From positions 14,178 to 76,078 of the forward strand of contig JADGJT010000073.1 of the NCBI GenBank assembly GCA_027604005.1: a stretch of 61,901 bases of DNA, written 5' to 3'. The notes below the pieces were generated by a model, which saw only the letters and a program-made list of their open reading frames with translations, was not told the DNA's origin and searched no databases. Source of the stretch: Dinochytrium kinnereticum. Taxonomy: Eukaryota; Chytridiomycota; Chytridiomycetes; Chytridiales; Chytridiaceae. This document shows positions 14,595 to 29,800 of the stretch, in pieces (the first letter of the stretch is position 1; each line of letters starts with the position of its first letter). A program made the position numbers and the translations under genes.

Positions 14595-14867
14595 TCCTGA
14601 GCTGCAGCGATTGAGGTGAATGAAGGCTGCCTGGCTGGATGGTTTTCAATTTCTTTTTTGCTGCCATTGACCGACAATTCCCCCCTTTTCTCTTCCCCTC
14701 TGGACTTTTTTTTTTTTTTTTTTTTTTTCTGACACTGCTGCTGCGACGGCCTCCTGCGACGCTCGCTGCTCAACACGACACGGAACGCAACGAGACGCCT
14801 TCCCCCCCATTCCCCTTCCCCTTCCACTTCCCCCTAGCTGCTGCTGCTGCTGCTGCTGCTGCACGCA
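14595..14867. promoter_or_regulatory. Shared divergent promoter region of PFS2 and midasin
   Basis: Only 273 bp separate the two start codons. The stretch holds a T run of about 23 bases (14706-14728), C-rich pyrimidine tracts and a (CTG)8 run just before the midasin ATG. No TATA box is evident. Shared regulation is inferred from the arrangement alone. Confidence 0.5.
14838..14861 (+). repeat. (CTG)8 microsatellite
   Basis: Eight perfect CTG units end six bases before the midasin start codon at 14868, so they lie in its 5' UTR. Such a run may vary in length between strains. Confidence 0.9.
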
Positions 14868-17800
14868 ATGGATGCTGCTGCGCGGGATCTGGAGGCGTTC
14901 GCCATTGACATGGCCCCGCTCGTCTCCGCCTTCATGGCCGACGGCGAGCTGCTGCAGCCGCATGCGTCCGGCTGCTGCCTGCGACAGTCTGAGCTGCATG
15001 CGCTCAGAGATGCTGCTGCCGCCGCGCCCGTCGCTCCTCTTGACTCCTCCTCCTCCTCCTCCTTTTCCTCCGTTTCGCCCGTCCAGATCGTTCATGTCAA
15101 ACGCATCCTCGGCCTCCTCTCGGACCTCCTACTGCGTCCATGCCTGACCCATCTGGTCTGGCGCCATTTTAGGCCTTTGCTTGTTGATCTCGTGGCTCGC
15201 TGGCTCGACGTCTCTGAGATATCCCTGGAATCCGTCATCTGCCCTCTGCATGGGCATCTCGGCGTGCAGCATGCCGCCTTCACACGAAAACCATTGTCCC
15301 TCCTCTTTAAATCTGTTCTGGAGGGCTCTGCCAAGACGATCGGAGCGGTCGAGCCGCCTCCACTGTCAAAGAAGGCCAAGAAGGCAATGTCAAAGGTGTC
15401 GCCAAAGCACGATCGTCACGGTGGGCCCGTTTCCTCGGATGAGGGCGGTCGCACGCGATACCTTGTTGCCGAGGCCGTCCTGGCTGCCTTTTCGTTCTTG
15501 GTGCCCAACGCGCCACAGGTCAAGAGGTGAATTGACGCACCCCTTCTTTTTCGTTTCCCTCTCTCTTGAGCATGATGTGGGAGGGACCTCATTCCTTCAT
15601 TTGTTTCCCCCCCAAAAGTCGCATGTCATTGTTGCAGGCGGTCCTAATCTTTTCATGTCTCTTTTCTCCACTCTTTTCAAAGCTTTGCCCTGCGCATGTT
15701 TCGCAGCCCGCTATTTTGCTCAAACGGCGTCATTGAGAATCTTTTGAGAGAGAACGTCGATGACCTTCGGCTGGGAGCCACGCTTCGAAACCTTTACCGT
15801 CTTGTTTTCTTCTTCCCATCCCTATCCACCTCATGGAATTGGGGGGTTCTGTATCAGCTCTTTGAAGGCCCCCGTTCCAATATCATCAAGGCCTACGCTG
15901 TCTTTACGATATCATACGTTCTGGAGGTTTCCGACGCTGAAAGGGAATCTTTGTACCGGAAGTACATTGGCGGTGATGACACTGATGATTACAGCCGTTT
16001 GATACGGTGAGTTAACAGTGTCCCTTGTCCGTGTGAAATTCTAACTGTGCAAATTAGCGCTGTTGAAAAGGCTCTTGATGATGAGCAGTCTCTTTGGCTA
16101 TTTGCCAACATCCCCTCGGCCCCTGCCACTCCATTAAAAAAGTTTGAGGTGACTTATGCCTGTCTTTCCCCAAATGCGGTCGCTTTGGCGGATGTGCTCC
16201 TTCCCAAGGTGACGCACTCGGTCGTTTTGGAAAAGACCAAGGTTGAGGATTCCTTGGTCATGACAAAATCCACATTTAGGAATTTGAGGAACATTGGGTT
16301 GGGAGTTTCCCTTGGCACGCCCATCTTGCTGGAGGGTCCTCCGGGTGTTGGAAAGACCTTTCTGGTGGAGGAGGCGGCAAAGATTGTGTCGGACTCGCGT
16401 GAGTCGTTTTTGTGCCTCATCTTTCATATCCTCTGACAATTTGCGGTTTGTTTCTATTCAGCTCTTCTTGTTGCCCACATTGGGGACCAGACCGATAGCA
16501 AAATCCTTTTGGGAACGTATGTCTCCCAAGCAGAGCCCGGCCAATTCAAGTGGGTCCCGGGGATCCTCACAACCGCTGTCATGGAAGGTCGCTGGCTCCT
16601 GATCGAAGACATTGACCTGGCCCCCGCTGAGGTCGTCTCCGTCCTTCTTCCTCTACTCGAAGCGCGTCACCTCTTTATTGCCGCCCGTGGTGAAAAGATC
16701 CAAGCGAAGGAGGGATTCCAACTCTTTGCCACTCGTACCGTCTTCAACGGCCGTGGGGAGGCTCGCTCCATGCAACCTTCGGACCTTTTGAGCAAATCCG
16801 CATCGCTTTGGTCCAAGGTCAGGGTCTCACCTCTTCCGGATGAGGAGGTTTTGGAGATCATTCGCGCGAGGTTTCCTGATCTTGCTGGGGAAAGTCAGTA
16901 CGTCATTAAGGCTTTTTCGGCCATGCAGACGCACTTTCAAGATACCGTTGGGATCACGAGAGGCCTTTCTATTAGAGACCTCTTTAAATGGTGTCATCGC
17001 GTGTCGAGGTTTGGGGTGGCTTTGGGACCGGCTGCTGAGATCCCGCTTCAGCGGCGTGAGGACTTTTTCAGGGAAGGAGTTGATTGCTTCTGCCTAATGA
17101 TTCAGAAGGCGTCGCTGAGACGACAAGCATGTGAATTCTTTGGAAGCGTCCTCGACATACCGTCGAACCGCATCGAGTTTTACCTGGACCATTTCCTGCC
17201 TTCCATTAATGTCACCAAGGCCTCAGTCACGGTCGGCCGAACCGCACTGGATGTCATCAAGAAAGGTGTCACAGATAAGGACAACACGTTTGCCATGACA
17301 CGGTCCTCCATCAGATTGATGGAGCGTCTCGCCATCTGCGTGAACCTCAACGAGCCTGTGCTGCTTGTCGGGGAAACGGGGACTGGAAAAACCACAGCCA
17401 TTCAGCATCTGGCCAACCTCTCTGGATCGAATCTGGTGGTCATGAATCTATCTCAGCAGAGCGACTCGTCTGACCTCTTGGGTGGATTTAAACCGGTGGA
17501 TGCTCGGATCATGACCGTGCCGCTTGCTGACACTTTTTATGCGCTTTTTGAGAGGACCTTTTCTAGTAATGGGAATGCGGCCTTTGTGGAGGCTGTTAGA
17601 GGGGCGGTCGCGAGGCAAAAGTGGGAGGTTGTGAGACAGGGGTTCGGGAATGCCCTAAAAATGGCAGAAAAGGTCCTTGGCTTTTCTATGGATGGGGAGG
17701 TTGTTGAGAGTTTGGATCAGGTTTGGTTTTTTTCTTATTTAATTTTTTTTTCTAATGTGGTTCCTTCCTGCTTTATGCCTTTTGTTATTGCTCAACTCAA

Positions 17801-20800
17801 TCATGTTTTTTTTAGAACCGAAGCCGGAAAAGAGCCAAGAAGCTCAGTGAAGACCCTACATTGATTGACGACTGGAAAAGTTTTGGAAACTCCATCGCAT
17901 CCTACACTGCCCAACTCGAGCATGCCAAGTCATCGTTCCTCTTTCAGTTTATCGAAGGCTCCCTTGTCAAGGCCATCGTCCGTGGAGACTGGGTCCTGCT
18001 TGATGAAGTCAACCTTGCCTCTTCGGAAACCCTCGAATGCCTCTCTAGCGTTCTTCAAAGTCCCACTGGATCCATCACCTTGTTGGAAAGGGGTGACACG
18101 CATCCTGTCAAGAGACACCCCAATTTTAGGATCTTTGGATGTATGAACCCAGCCACCGATGCGGGAAAGCGGGATCTGCCTCCTGGGATTTTGTCGAGGT
18201 TGAGTGAGATTTGGGTGGACGCTCCTGATGCCGATCGTCAGGATTTGTTGATGATCGTTCGTCAGCATTTGCATCGATATCTTCCTCCTCCGGCTCAGGG
18301 AGGAGATGTTGTTTGTGCGAACGTGGCCGACTTTCACCTTGCGACGAAGGAGTTGATGGAGGCTGGCAAGCTTGTGGATGGGTCTAATAACCGGGTTCAT
18401 GTCAACATGAGGACTTTGTCCCGTGCCTTGGCTTACACGAGAACCACTGCACCCACTTTTGGATTGCAGAGGGCGCTGTACGAAGGAACTCTTATGACGT
18501 TCACCACCATGCTCTCTGGCGATTCGTTCACACTCGTCGAGAGCCTCATCACTCAGTTCATTCTAAGTGGCATTAAAAACGTTAAATCATTCACCAAATC
18601 CGTTCCGAAGCGACCTGGATCAGCTGAACATATGGCTGTTGACTCTGAGCAAGAGACTGAGACTTCCACTCATATCTTGTTCAACGCCTTTTGGGTCACC
18701 AGAGGGCCTTTGGAGACTTTGCCTTGTGATCATTATGTTATCACTCCGAGTGTTGATAGGAATCTGACGGCGTTGGCTAGAGCTGTGACGGCGCAGAAGT
18801 TTCCGATTTTGATTCAGGGCCCTACCAGTGCAGGGAAGACCAGTATGATTGAGTATCTTGCCAAGAGGACGGGCCATACCTTTGTGAGGGTTAACAACCA
18901 TGAGCACACGGATATTCAAGAATACATTGGGACTTATGCTCCAGACAGTAATGGCCAGCTGGTGTTTAGAGAGGTAAGTAATCTCAAAGATTGATCATTC
19001 TATCAGTCCTCATCGTTCTGCATCAATAGGGTGTGCTTGTTGAAGCACTCCGGAAAGGCTTTTGGATCGTCCTCGACGAACTCAATCTCGCTCCCTCCGA
19101 CGTTCTTGAAGCCCTCAACCGTCTCCTGGACGATAACCGAGAGCTCCTTATCCCCGAAACCCAAGAGGTCGTTCAACCACACAAGAACTTTATGCTGTTC
19201 GCGACCCAGAACCCTCCTGGTCTCTACGGTGGCCGCAAGCAACTTTCTCGAGCCTTCCGATCACGTTTCCTCGAGCTTCATTTCGATGATATACCCGAAC
19301 ATGAACTTTCGGTCATTCTTGAAAAACGATGCCACATCGCTCCCAGCTATGCGACCAAGATTGTGAATGTTTATAAGGGTCTGAGAGTTGCTAGGCAGCG
19401 GTCGAGAATCTTTGAGGGGAAGAATGCTTTTGCGACGCTGAGAGATTTGTTTCGATGGGCTAATAGGAATGCAGGGTCCTGGGAGGGGTTGGGAGAGGAT
19501 GGGTATATGCTTTTGGCCGAGAGGGCCAGGCGGAGTGATGAGAAGGCGCTTGTTAAAGAGGTTTTGGAGGTTGAGTTGAAGGTGAAGTTGGAACCGGATG
19601 TCTTTTATGATAGGGAGTGGAGGAGGGTTATGGGGAAGGTGGAGATAGAGGGAAGTTTGGAGGCAAAAGAGGCTCTTGCGAGTATCGTTTGGACTAAGGT
19701 GAGCACCGTCTGTGCGATCTTTTGTACTTCCTTCTCCAGTTGTAGAGTCCGTATCTGATATTCTTTTTCTATTTCAGGCGATGAAGAGGCAGCTTGTCCT
19801 GGTTGACAGGAGTCTGACATTTAAGGAGCCCATCCTTCTTGTTGGTGAGACGGGTTGTGGTAAGACTACAATCTGCCAGGTTATCGCATCAATCCTTGGT
19901 GTGGACCTTCATATTGTGAACGCCCATGCCAACTCTGAAACAAGCGATTTCCTGGGGTCGATGAGGCCTGTTCGTAATCACCAAGCAACTGTCGCGGAGG
20001 TGTACGCTGGGATCCGCCACATGTGGGCTGAAGCTTATAAGCGGACAAATGAAGCTGGGGATCTTGAGAGGAGTCGCGCAGTTGTTTCGGGTGCTCACGG
20101 TGAGCTTAAAGGGCTGTTGGACGGTTTGCGTGCGAGATTGGAAGGTATGCCTTTGTTGCAGGACCTTCGGACCCAGCTAGCCAAGCTGTATTCGCTCGAA
20201 GAGCAGACCAAGAGCCTGTTTGAGTGGCGCGATGGACCCCTTATCACCGCCCTCCGCAAAGGTGATGCTTTCTTGCTCGATGAGCTGTCTCTTGCTGATG
20301 ACTCTGTGCTTGAGCGTCTCAACTCTGTTCTTGAACCTGAACGTCAAATCGTCCTTGCTGAACGAGGCCGAGTTGACCAACCGGACAGCGGCGCCTCGTC
20401 GTCCCTGACTGTCGAGGTTGAGCAGATCACCGCTGATGAGAAGTTCTGCTTTTTCGCGACGATGAATCCTGGAGGGGATTACGGAAAGAAGGAGCTCAGT
20501 CCTGCGTTGCGGAATCGGTTCACTGAGATTTGGGTGCCTCAGATCAGTGATCGCGATGATCTTTTAGAAATCATTGGGAGCAAGCTTCCGAGTGCGACGG
20601 GAGATGCGGCTCGGATTCCGGAGATGATTCTTGAGTTTTTGGGGTGGCTGGGTGGGGAGTTGAACAAGGGCGTTGAGGCTATTATTAGTATGAGAGATAT
20701 TTTGGCTTGGGTCTCGTTCATCTTTAGATCGACCGCCGATCAGGGGCATGAGACACCGGAGATGGCTATTACGATTGAGGAGGCGTTTGTTCATGGAGGC

Positions 20801-23800
20801 TGCATGGTGTTTGCTGATGGAATTGGAGTTAACCCGCTCTTTGGGATCACGTCGACATTGACAGCTTCCAAGCTTCGCGGAGAGGCTATCAAAAAACTGT
20901 ACTCTCTGGCTGATATTCAGATATCCTCAATGAAAGATTCTTTCACTTTCGAGACTCGATCGAACCATTTTGGCTCTGCGCCATTCTTTGTGAGGAGAGG
21001 CCCACATACCCCCATCATCCCACCCTTCTCCATGAAGGCTCCTACGACCTCCAGAAATGTCATGAAGGTGCTTCGGGCCCTCCGCGTTCAGAAGCCGATT
21101 CTCCTAGAAGGGTCACCTGGGGTCGGAAAGACCTCACTCATCTCGTCGCTGTCGGCAGTTTGCGGGTATAGGCTTTGTCGAATCAACTTGAGCGATCAGA
21201 CGGATCTTATGGATCTGTTTGGTAGCGATCTGCCGATCGAGGGAGGACTTGGAGGGGAGTTTGCTTGGAGGGATGGACCATTTTTGCATGCTATGAATCA
21301 GGGTGATTGGGTGTTGTTGGATGAGCTTAACTTGGCGAGTCAGCAGGTTTTGGAGGTGGGTTTCGGGGTTTTGTGTCTTTTTAGAGTATGGGGCTTACAT
21401 ATACTTCTTCGTTCTTTCTTTGTTGGATAGGGACTGAATGCCTGTCTGGATCATCGTGGAGAGGTGTACATTCCGGAGTTAGATCGTACATTTTTGAAGC
21501 ACCCCAACTTTAGGGTGTTTGCAGCGCAGAACCCACAAAATGAGGGTGGAGGCCGTAAAGGTCTGCCCAAGAGTTTTGTCAATCGATTTACACAGGTAAT
21601 TATTGGCTGCATATGTTCATATGTTTTTAGAGCCCGTTGTTTTTCCTTCCCCTTAACACTAGAGTTGTAGTTTAAATATTTTTGCTTTCATAGGTTTATG
21701 TGGAAGGTCTAAGTGCTGACGATCTGTCCATCATCGCAAATGCATTATTTCCTAACATTGGCGTCGAGACTGTGATGAAAATGATCGAATTTAACCAACT
21801 TATACATGAAGAGACTACCATGAAAGGCATGTTTGGCTCGAACGGTTCTCCGTGGGAGTTCAACCTTCGTGATGTTTTGAGATGGATGGAACTCACTGAG
21901 AACATGCCTCGCATTACGCTGAAGGATTCAGTCGACCCAGCTGTTTATGCTGACATACTCTACACTTATAGGATGAGAACCTCCCTTGACCGTATGGAAA
22001 TTGGGAAGACCTTCGAGAAAGTGTTCCACCACGCAATTGATGTCGCTGGGCATAGCCCTTCCCGGTCGCCCTTCTTCATCACCCCCGAGATGTATGTCAT
22101 TGGAAGCTCCCCTGCGCTTCGTGCGAATAGGCTGCATGATCACCGCGTGAGTGAAGCGTCGCCATTGTTTTTGAAGGATTCAAAATACGTCTTTGAGTCA
22201 CTCTCTGTTTCCGTCAAAATGGGCTGGACCGCTTTACTCGTTGGTCCATCGGGGTGTGGAAAGACATCTTTGGTCCGATCTTTCGCCTCTCTATCTGGTC
22301 AGCATTTGGTGGAGTTTTGTATGAACCCTAGTATCGATGCCAGCGAGATTATCGGTGGATTTGAGCAGCTGGATGTTTCTCGCCTTCGGCATTCTATAAT
22401 CAGCACCCTTCGGACCTCATTGCAAGTACTTTTAAGGTGGTGGATCAACTGCAAGAGCTCCATGGAGGCGATGGATCTTTCCGCTCAGTTGGATCAGCTT
22501 ACGTCTACGAGTTTTGATGTCGCCGCGGCTGATTCCATCTGCTTGAAGATGAAAGCCATCTTTGAGTCTCATGGAGATGATGTGAGGGAGCACTTTACAT
22601 CCATCGGGGCATCAACACCTGCGGAAATTCTTGCTAAAATTGAGGATTACCGCCGAAAGTCGTCGGCCTCTGTTCAGGGAAGGTTCGAATGGATAGATGG
22701 GAGCTTAATCAGAGCCATGGAGTCGGGGTCGTGGATTCTCATTGACAACGTCAACCTGTGTCCAGCGAGCGTTTTGGATCGGTTGAACTCGCTTCTAGAG
22801 CCTAACGGGTTTCTTGCCGTCAGTGAGCGGGGGATTATTGGTGATTCCGTCAAGATTCTTCGGCCACACCCGAACTTTAGAATGTTCTTGGCGATGGATC
22901 CCAAGTTTGGCGAGCTTTCTCGTGCTATGAGGAATCGATCGCTTGAGATTTCGATGTTGGGGGTCGAGTCCTCTGCAAATTTTGATGATTTTGAGACCGA
23001 TTTGGCCCTTTTGAATCATGTTGGAATTCCCGGGGAGGCTGTCACCGCTGAATTTTTGAGCTTCTATAGCTCTCTTCAAAGGGCTTCAGGAGATCAGGAT
23101 GCTAGTGCTTTGACACTCTCTGACCCTCAGGCCTTCCGATTCTTCTGCCGGACTGTGCTAGAGAAGGTGCACCGAGGACAGGAGTTGAGGTTAGCTATCA
23201 AGGATTCGTTTGAAAATGCTTTGAAGGATGAGCCCGTTGAGTCGAGTTTATGGATTGATTCATGCATTGAAAAGTGCCATATTGCTGCGGAAAAGATCGC
23301 AAAGGTCGCATCAACAATGTTGTCACATGAAGAGGGTTTAAAGTTTGGCCTCTGCCTTGGGTCTAATATTCGCAACGGAGACCTAACAGTGGAAGAATCT
23401 GACCTGGCTGATATATGCCTAAGGGCAAGGCACCTTATTGAGAATGTTAGTGACAAGCATGCGCTTGAAAGCGTGGATTCTTTTTTCACGCTCTTTCCGA
23501 GTGTTGTAGACTTTAGAACCGTGCTGGAAGGGGTCCCGTCTGTCTCCCATCTCAATTTGTTCCTGGGGAGCTTGAGGCAGTTTCTTTTATTTAGAATGCC
23601 TGATAAGTCGAACATTTCTACACAAGTTCTTAGGTTCCTAGGAGCCCTTTTCGGCAACCTGTCTGCAGGGGAAATTTTTAGCATTGCGGATGCAATCTCG
23701 TCAACTTCTTCGGTTTTGAAATCGGAGGAGGTCATACAGCTCTTATCCACAAGTATTAAACTGCGAGAGAAGGTTTCCGCAATGCTTCAAATTGATGATT

Positions 23801-26800
23801 CTATCCCCTCGTTACCTGTAAGATATCATACCTATATTGACATATGTTAATATTGATCACAGATTGAACATATCATCGAGGCCAACCCAAAGTTATATGT
23901 AAAGGTCAAAGATGACGCCGCGTACAGATCTTTAGTCCACTGCAGATCTCTAATATTTTCTTGGTGTAAGGTGTATCAGAAGAATTCTTTACTTAATGCA
24001 ACTGTCGAGGTAAGCTATATACTGGCGCTATACTCTCTTTCTGACTCTCTTCAGATCGACACTGTGAAAGGGACACTGCAGGTGTCCAAAACATTGTGGA
24101 AGTCATTAGTGACTTTTTCCAATGATTTGCTAAAGTTGTATTTGGAGGTTTGCTCGTCAACTTCAAGTAATTCGGATGTGAGTTTTCGTTGGTCTTTTTA
24201 TAGCTTTCATTTTTACTGTAATGCAGTCGATTCTGAAGTTTTTTAAGGAATGGGATTTCCTTCTACTGTTTACCTGCTACAGGGAGGAGCTTCTCCGAAT
24301 TCTCTCTTCATCACCTTTAGATAAGGTACGATGCTTCCAAATCGTAAAGGGATGGATCAAGCTCCTGTCCACAACTTTGTCGCGGTCAGCTCAGCTGCCG
24401 AGTCTGTCAAGACAGATAAAGACCATGATTGAGGCCCTTGATAGCGTGCAAAAACACCACGGAATGTTTGAAGGATTCTTGGGAAGCCGATTGTGGAAGA
24501 ACGGCCATAGGACTTGCCTGCGAGATGAGTCGATTTCTATTGAAAATCGATTTTTGAGCCTTTGCCAGCCTGCCCCTGGCGGTTCTATGAAGGGCTCAGG
24601 TAAACTTTTAGAACCATATTTTAGTGCTAATTATTCATTAGAATTGATCCTCGACCCGTGGTTTAAGATGAGCGCAAGCTCCAAAACTGCCGTAATAGAT
24701 GGAATAGCGTCGATTCATCTTATTGACCGGGATCCAAGTGAAACCAGTGTAAAGCTCCGGCAAGTCCTGGCGTCTGCCCCAGAGGTAACTTTGCTATCAA
24801 AGCTATTGATGTCTGATTTTTGAAGGCAATCTTTCAAGAACTGCAAAAGAACGTGGCTGAGTGCCAGAAGGTTCTTGAGTCACTCATTAAGACCCCAGGT
24901 GAATTTGATAAGAGAATTCGCTTCCCTCTGTCTCTCGCCCGCGACTTAAGCTCGCGAGCACTCAAATTCGGGTCGTGTCTTCTTGGAGATATCCGCTCAA
25001 TCCAGCTTCAGCAAAACTTGCACCGAGCTATCGAAGTTTTCATCTTGCAAGGTGCAAAGGGTGATAAGGTACAGACTATCTTAAAGCAGCATCTGATTGG
25101 ACTTAGGAAGGGCGGGTAATTATTGAGGAAATCGATAGGTTTATTACGTTTAGCCTTCAGTTCTCGCGTAGGCTTGTGACGGATTTTGAGCCCTTGAAAC
25201 GCCTTCAGTGGGCTCTTGGTGGCAACAGCAAGGACTCATTGAAGTCTGGTCATGGTGAGCCATTGCCGACCGTTCCTTTTCTCTAAAATCTTTTCAGATT
25301 TCATTATGTTTGCTAGCTCTTGCTACATTGACAGCTATTATCGATGGCAAAAAGCACTTTGGAATAATTCCTTCAACGAATGGGCCACCGCTGACCAAAC
25401 TTTCTTTGGAAAGGACCTGCTCGTAGGCCGCGTCGAGCCTTTTATTGAGAGTTTAGTTTTGCAAAATAAGGTATTTCTCGGAAGACACCTATTCAAGCTG
25501 ACAAAGATCTTTAGATCTCAAGCTCTTCAAAGGCAATCGCAAGCTTGTATGATACGGAGGCGGACGTAGGACCTACGATTTTGTAGGATACTTTCGAGTT
25601 AGAGTATAAAGGCTAATGAAATTCAGGGCGGAGTCAAATCTGGTTCCACTCTACGCTTGCGGCGGGAGAAGTGAACAGCTAGAAACCCTGGCAGAAATTT
25701 ATACCCAGACCAAAACAGAGGCCTTTGCATCCATGTCATATAACCTTCTATCGCTTTTCTTTAATATTCGCCAGGTGAGTTGAACCCCTTTTGTATGTAC
25801 TTATCTTTTAGGCTTCAGCTTCATTTTTGAAAGACTTTCCGGCGAATATCTCGCAACCTCTGTTCGAGAATCTGGACTTGATTATAGAAACCTTAACCAA
25901 AGATAGTGAAAACTTGAACGCCGAAAGCAAGGACAAGTTGTCTCGAGCATCTGAAGCTATTGCAGATAGTTTGAAAGCGACCCGAGGATCGAAGTTCTCT
26001 AGGATTTACAGTCGTTATGCTATTCCCATTTTCACGACTTTCCAATCCCTTCTGAGGCTCGAAGGCGATCCATTCTATCACCTTTCTGGTCGGCTCTGGA
26101 TGCTCTTTTCAATCCTTTTTGTTAGGGTCTACATGCCACCCACTTGTTACGATCCGTCTATAATTGCAAGAGTTAAATTTGATTTCTTGCAAGAAGTCTT
26201 TTTGGATTTACAGGCGGATATTTTGACGAAGATAAGTCAAGATACTTTAGGCTTTTCTAAGGAAGATCCTGTCGTTAAGGGACAAATCGATACCTTGGAG
26301 TCTGTCCAGCAAAAACAGAGGCGCTCTTTGGCTCGAATTCGTTGCAGGCCTAAGGTCTCGCAGATAAATGAAATATTCACTCAGCTGCAGTACCTTCACA
26401 ACAACTTGCTCAGCGACTCGTCCGCCGAAGCTCTTTGGCGGGAGCTGGAGAGTGGAATGTATTCGTCGGACAAGGAGAGATTCTTGCAGGACACTCTTTC
26501 AGCATTTATTGGGAACATCGAGACCAAGTTCCCCTATTACCGGGATGTGACGCAGCCAATCTGCCAAGCCATTTTTCACTTCAAATTTGGCCTGCATATC
26601 GCAATTCGTTATAAGTTTAAAAGTGAGGAGCTTAACGACATGGCCCTTCGGACTTGCCAAGTTTATTCACCGTTTTATCGGCTCCCAGAGCCAGACTTTG
26701 ATGTAGCATCTTTCATTACAAAGCTGGAAACGTGCATTCAAGTATCACGGGCATCTATTCCGAGCAATCAAACGGCGGTCACAGCGTTAAGATTTGCCTT

Positions 26801-29800
26801 ATCAAATTTCCATGTGTCTTCGTTTGTTGCTCATCCGTCTATAGACAAATATCGGATATTTACTTCGGTTTTGCGACATATCTCCGACTTATGGCTAAAG
26901 CATCAGCAAGATAAAAGTGAACGTGAAACCGAGGCAGAAGCGTTTTACAAGTACAAGGCTCAGGAGATAACTATTGCTTCAGAAGACGAATTGAACGAAA
27001 GGGAGGTTCTGAGTCATTTCCCTGATTTCGCACAGGAGATCAATGGCGAGGAGGACACGAGTAATGCGAAGGATAGTGCTCCATCGATCTCGAACCACAA
27101 ATACGCCATCCCTGATGAGCTAGCGGCGGAGGTCTGGCTGTGTTTTGAGGAAATTGTAAGGTTTTGGAGCGCGAGCTCCTCGAGTAAGACCCACGATCTC
27201 GGGGTTTACAAGAGTCTCCTTGCTGGCCCAATTCTCCTCTCTTTCAAGTCACTGAGCCAATTGCGTACAGGAACTTCGCTATCCCTCACAGGAGAGAGCC
27301 AAAGTCTTTTCTTACTTCTGAACCCTGCCGTTACTTCGATCCTAAAATCTCAACTATTCGCTGGAGATCCCATACCACTGAACGCTCGCTTAGTCACTCC
27401 TGGAACATTCGCAATCTTGAACGATAGCCTGTCTAACTTACGCCGGCCTTATGACTTCTATCGAGATGAGAATATTCCTGAGGCTCGACTGCTTGCTGAA
27501 GTTTTGGACGACTTTGATCTTCGACTTAGCCGACTTCTCGCCTTGTGGCCTGAGCATAGCGTGCTGCAAGATCTATCGTTTGTTTGCAACCGGATTGCTG
27601 GCTTCCCAGTATCCTCCCCTATTATGAAGTTCCTGACCGGTGCGGAACTTATTCTTCAGAAATGCAACGACTGGGAGGCATACGCCAGTCGAGAATACTC
27701 ACTGAGTGAGAGTATGAAGCGACTTACAGACGTTATTGTTCGATGGCGAAAGTTGGAGCTTTCGAGTTGGCAAAAGCTTCTTGACGTCGAAGACTTCAAA
27801 GCCGAGACAGGTTCGGCCAAGCTATGGTTTCACATGTTCAACGTTATTGCCGAGTGGCTACATTCCTATGAGGTTTGACGTAGCCCATTTTATAAGTACT
27901 AAATAATGATTTAGCAGTATGACGATGCTAGCATTGACAGTACACTGAAGATTCTCGACCAATTTTGTCTTTCTTCGTCTGTCGGTGAATTCAGAGGTCG
28001 TCTGGCAATGTTGAAGTCTTTCCACGAGTTGATTCAAATGATGCTGCATGAATGGAATGCAAGCCCTAGAAAAGAGGCTATCTTAAAATTGACCTGGAAC
28101 GTTTGGAGCTATTATCACCAGTTTGAAGATAAAGTTTCCGAGTACATTAGGAGTCAACGTCAGCCTATTTTGAAGGAGTTGAATGATTATGTCAAGATTG
28201 CCACTTGGAAGGACATCAATGTATTTGCTCTTCAAGCTAGCGCAAAGAAGTCCCACCACACTTTGACCAAGTTCATTAAGAAGTACTCTGAAATTCTTAA
28301 ACGGCCCGTCAAGGACATTATTGGTCTTGCTATTGAGCAGAAGGATACTGGGTCATCTCATAAAACGGCTGGCTCTACTGGAACTTTGCAAATTATCCAG
28401 GAAATGGATTCTATCTATGCACGCCTTAAAGCGTCTAGCGTGGAGCAGTCTACTGATGACATTGTATCTATGGGCCAGCGCTTCAAGGCTTTGCCCCAGC
28501 TGTTTTTGAAAATGCAGTCGCTGATTGATCAACAAGGCCGAGGTAATTTTTATTCTAGTATTGACAGCTGAATCTAATCTGATATATCGCCCAGTTGTTA
28601 AAATCAACATTGCTGCGGCGGGAGTTGAAGAAATGTCGGCCTCGATCATAGACCGGCTTCAAGATTTCCGTCAAATCAACACTACGCTTGAAGGCGGGAG
28701 CAAAAAGGCGAAGAATCAAAAGAATATTCGAAGGAAGGCTTTCGTCGATCTGCTCAAGTACTTGCAGTACCTTGGTCTTTCCCCTCGCTGCATTCAACGC
28801 TTTAAGTTCCAGCGAGAACCTACGTATACTTTCGCGCAAGGCAAAGTTCAAATCGACCAGCTTTTTGGGTTCTTACCTGGAGTAGCGACAGAATCATATA
28901 TTCATCCTAAAATTGGAGATGTCTTCGCTTTAGGCCAGCGGACTCACGACTACTTCTACCGAAATATTGCCCTCATGTCCAAAGTTCGGGATTATTCACG
29001 GCCTTTAAGTCATGATTTGAAAGAGACGGAAAGGGAAAAATGCGTTAGCTATCTAGAGAATCTTGTTGGCCTGGCTTTCAGCCATCGTCAGTCCTTATCT
29101 GCAACGATTGCTATTGGACGGCCGCTATTCTTTATTGCCCAGCAAATGGAGGCTCTTGTGAAGGAGCAGCCATCAAGTGAGGTTCAAACTTTCTCTGGAG
29201 GAGCCTTTGCATCCGCGTTCGATGTGCTGAGAACTGCTGCTGATGGCGTGCTTGAAGTGCTCTTGCAGGTTGAGGCTTTGGCTGACATTCTTTCCGTCAG
29301 TGACAAATCCTGGATCGCAGAACTGATGCCAATCCAATCTTCGAGATCTGTTTTTATGAGCTGGCTCCTATCGTTTAACGAAATCTCAAACATCTTCCTT
29401 TTGAAAAGAGACGGGGAGAACGTCCATCCTATCGTTACAAGATCCGCTATTACCATCTTGGTGAGTGGAGAGGATGCGATCTGTAAACTTGCCGTCGCCC
29501 TGAAGAGCATTTTTGCGAATAATTCCACACTTCGCGGCGGATTTTCAGGCATTACTGGGAGCTTTGAGCTAATGCTGGAAAATGTTCGGACAGCGGTTGA
29601 GACGCTTCGTCGAGTGGCATCTCCTGTATTGTCCTCAGATCTGTCTTCAGCCTTTGATGAGTTTATCGAAAGAGTGCTTGTTTCGTTCCAGGATTTGATA
29701 GTTTCCGAGAATGGGTTTTCCAAGAATGTAGACGATTCAGATGAGTTCGGCTTGGATTCTGGCCACCTGACCCACACACACGAAACCCTATCAAAGATCT

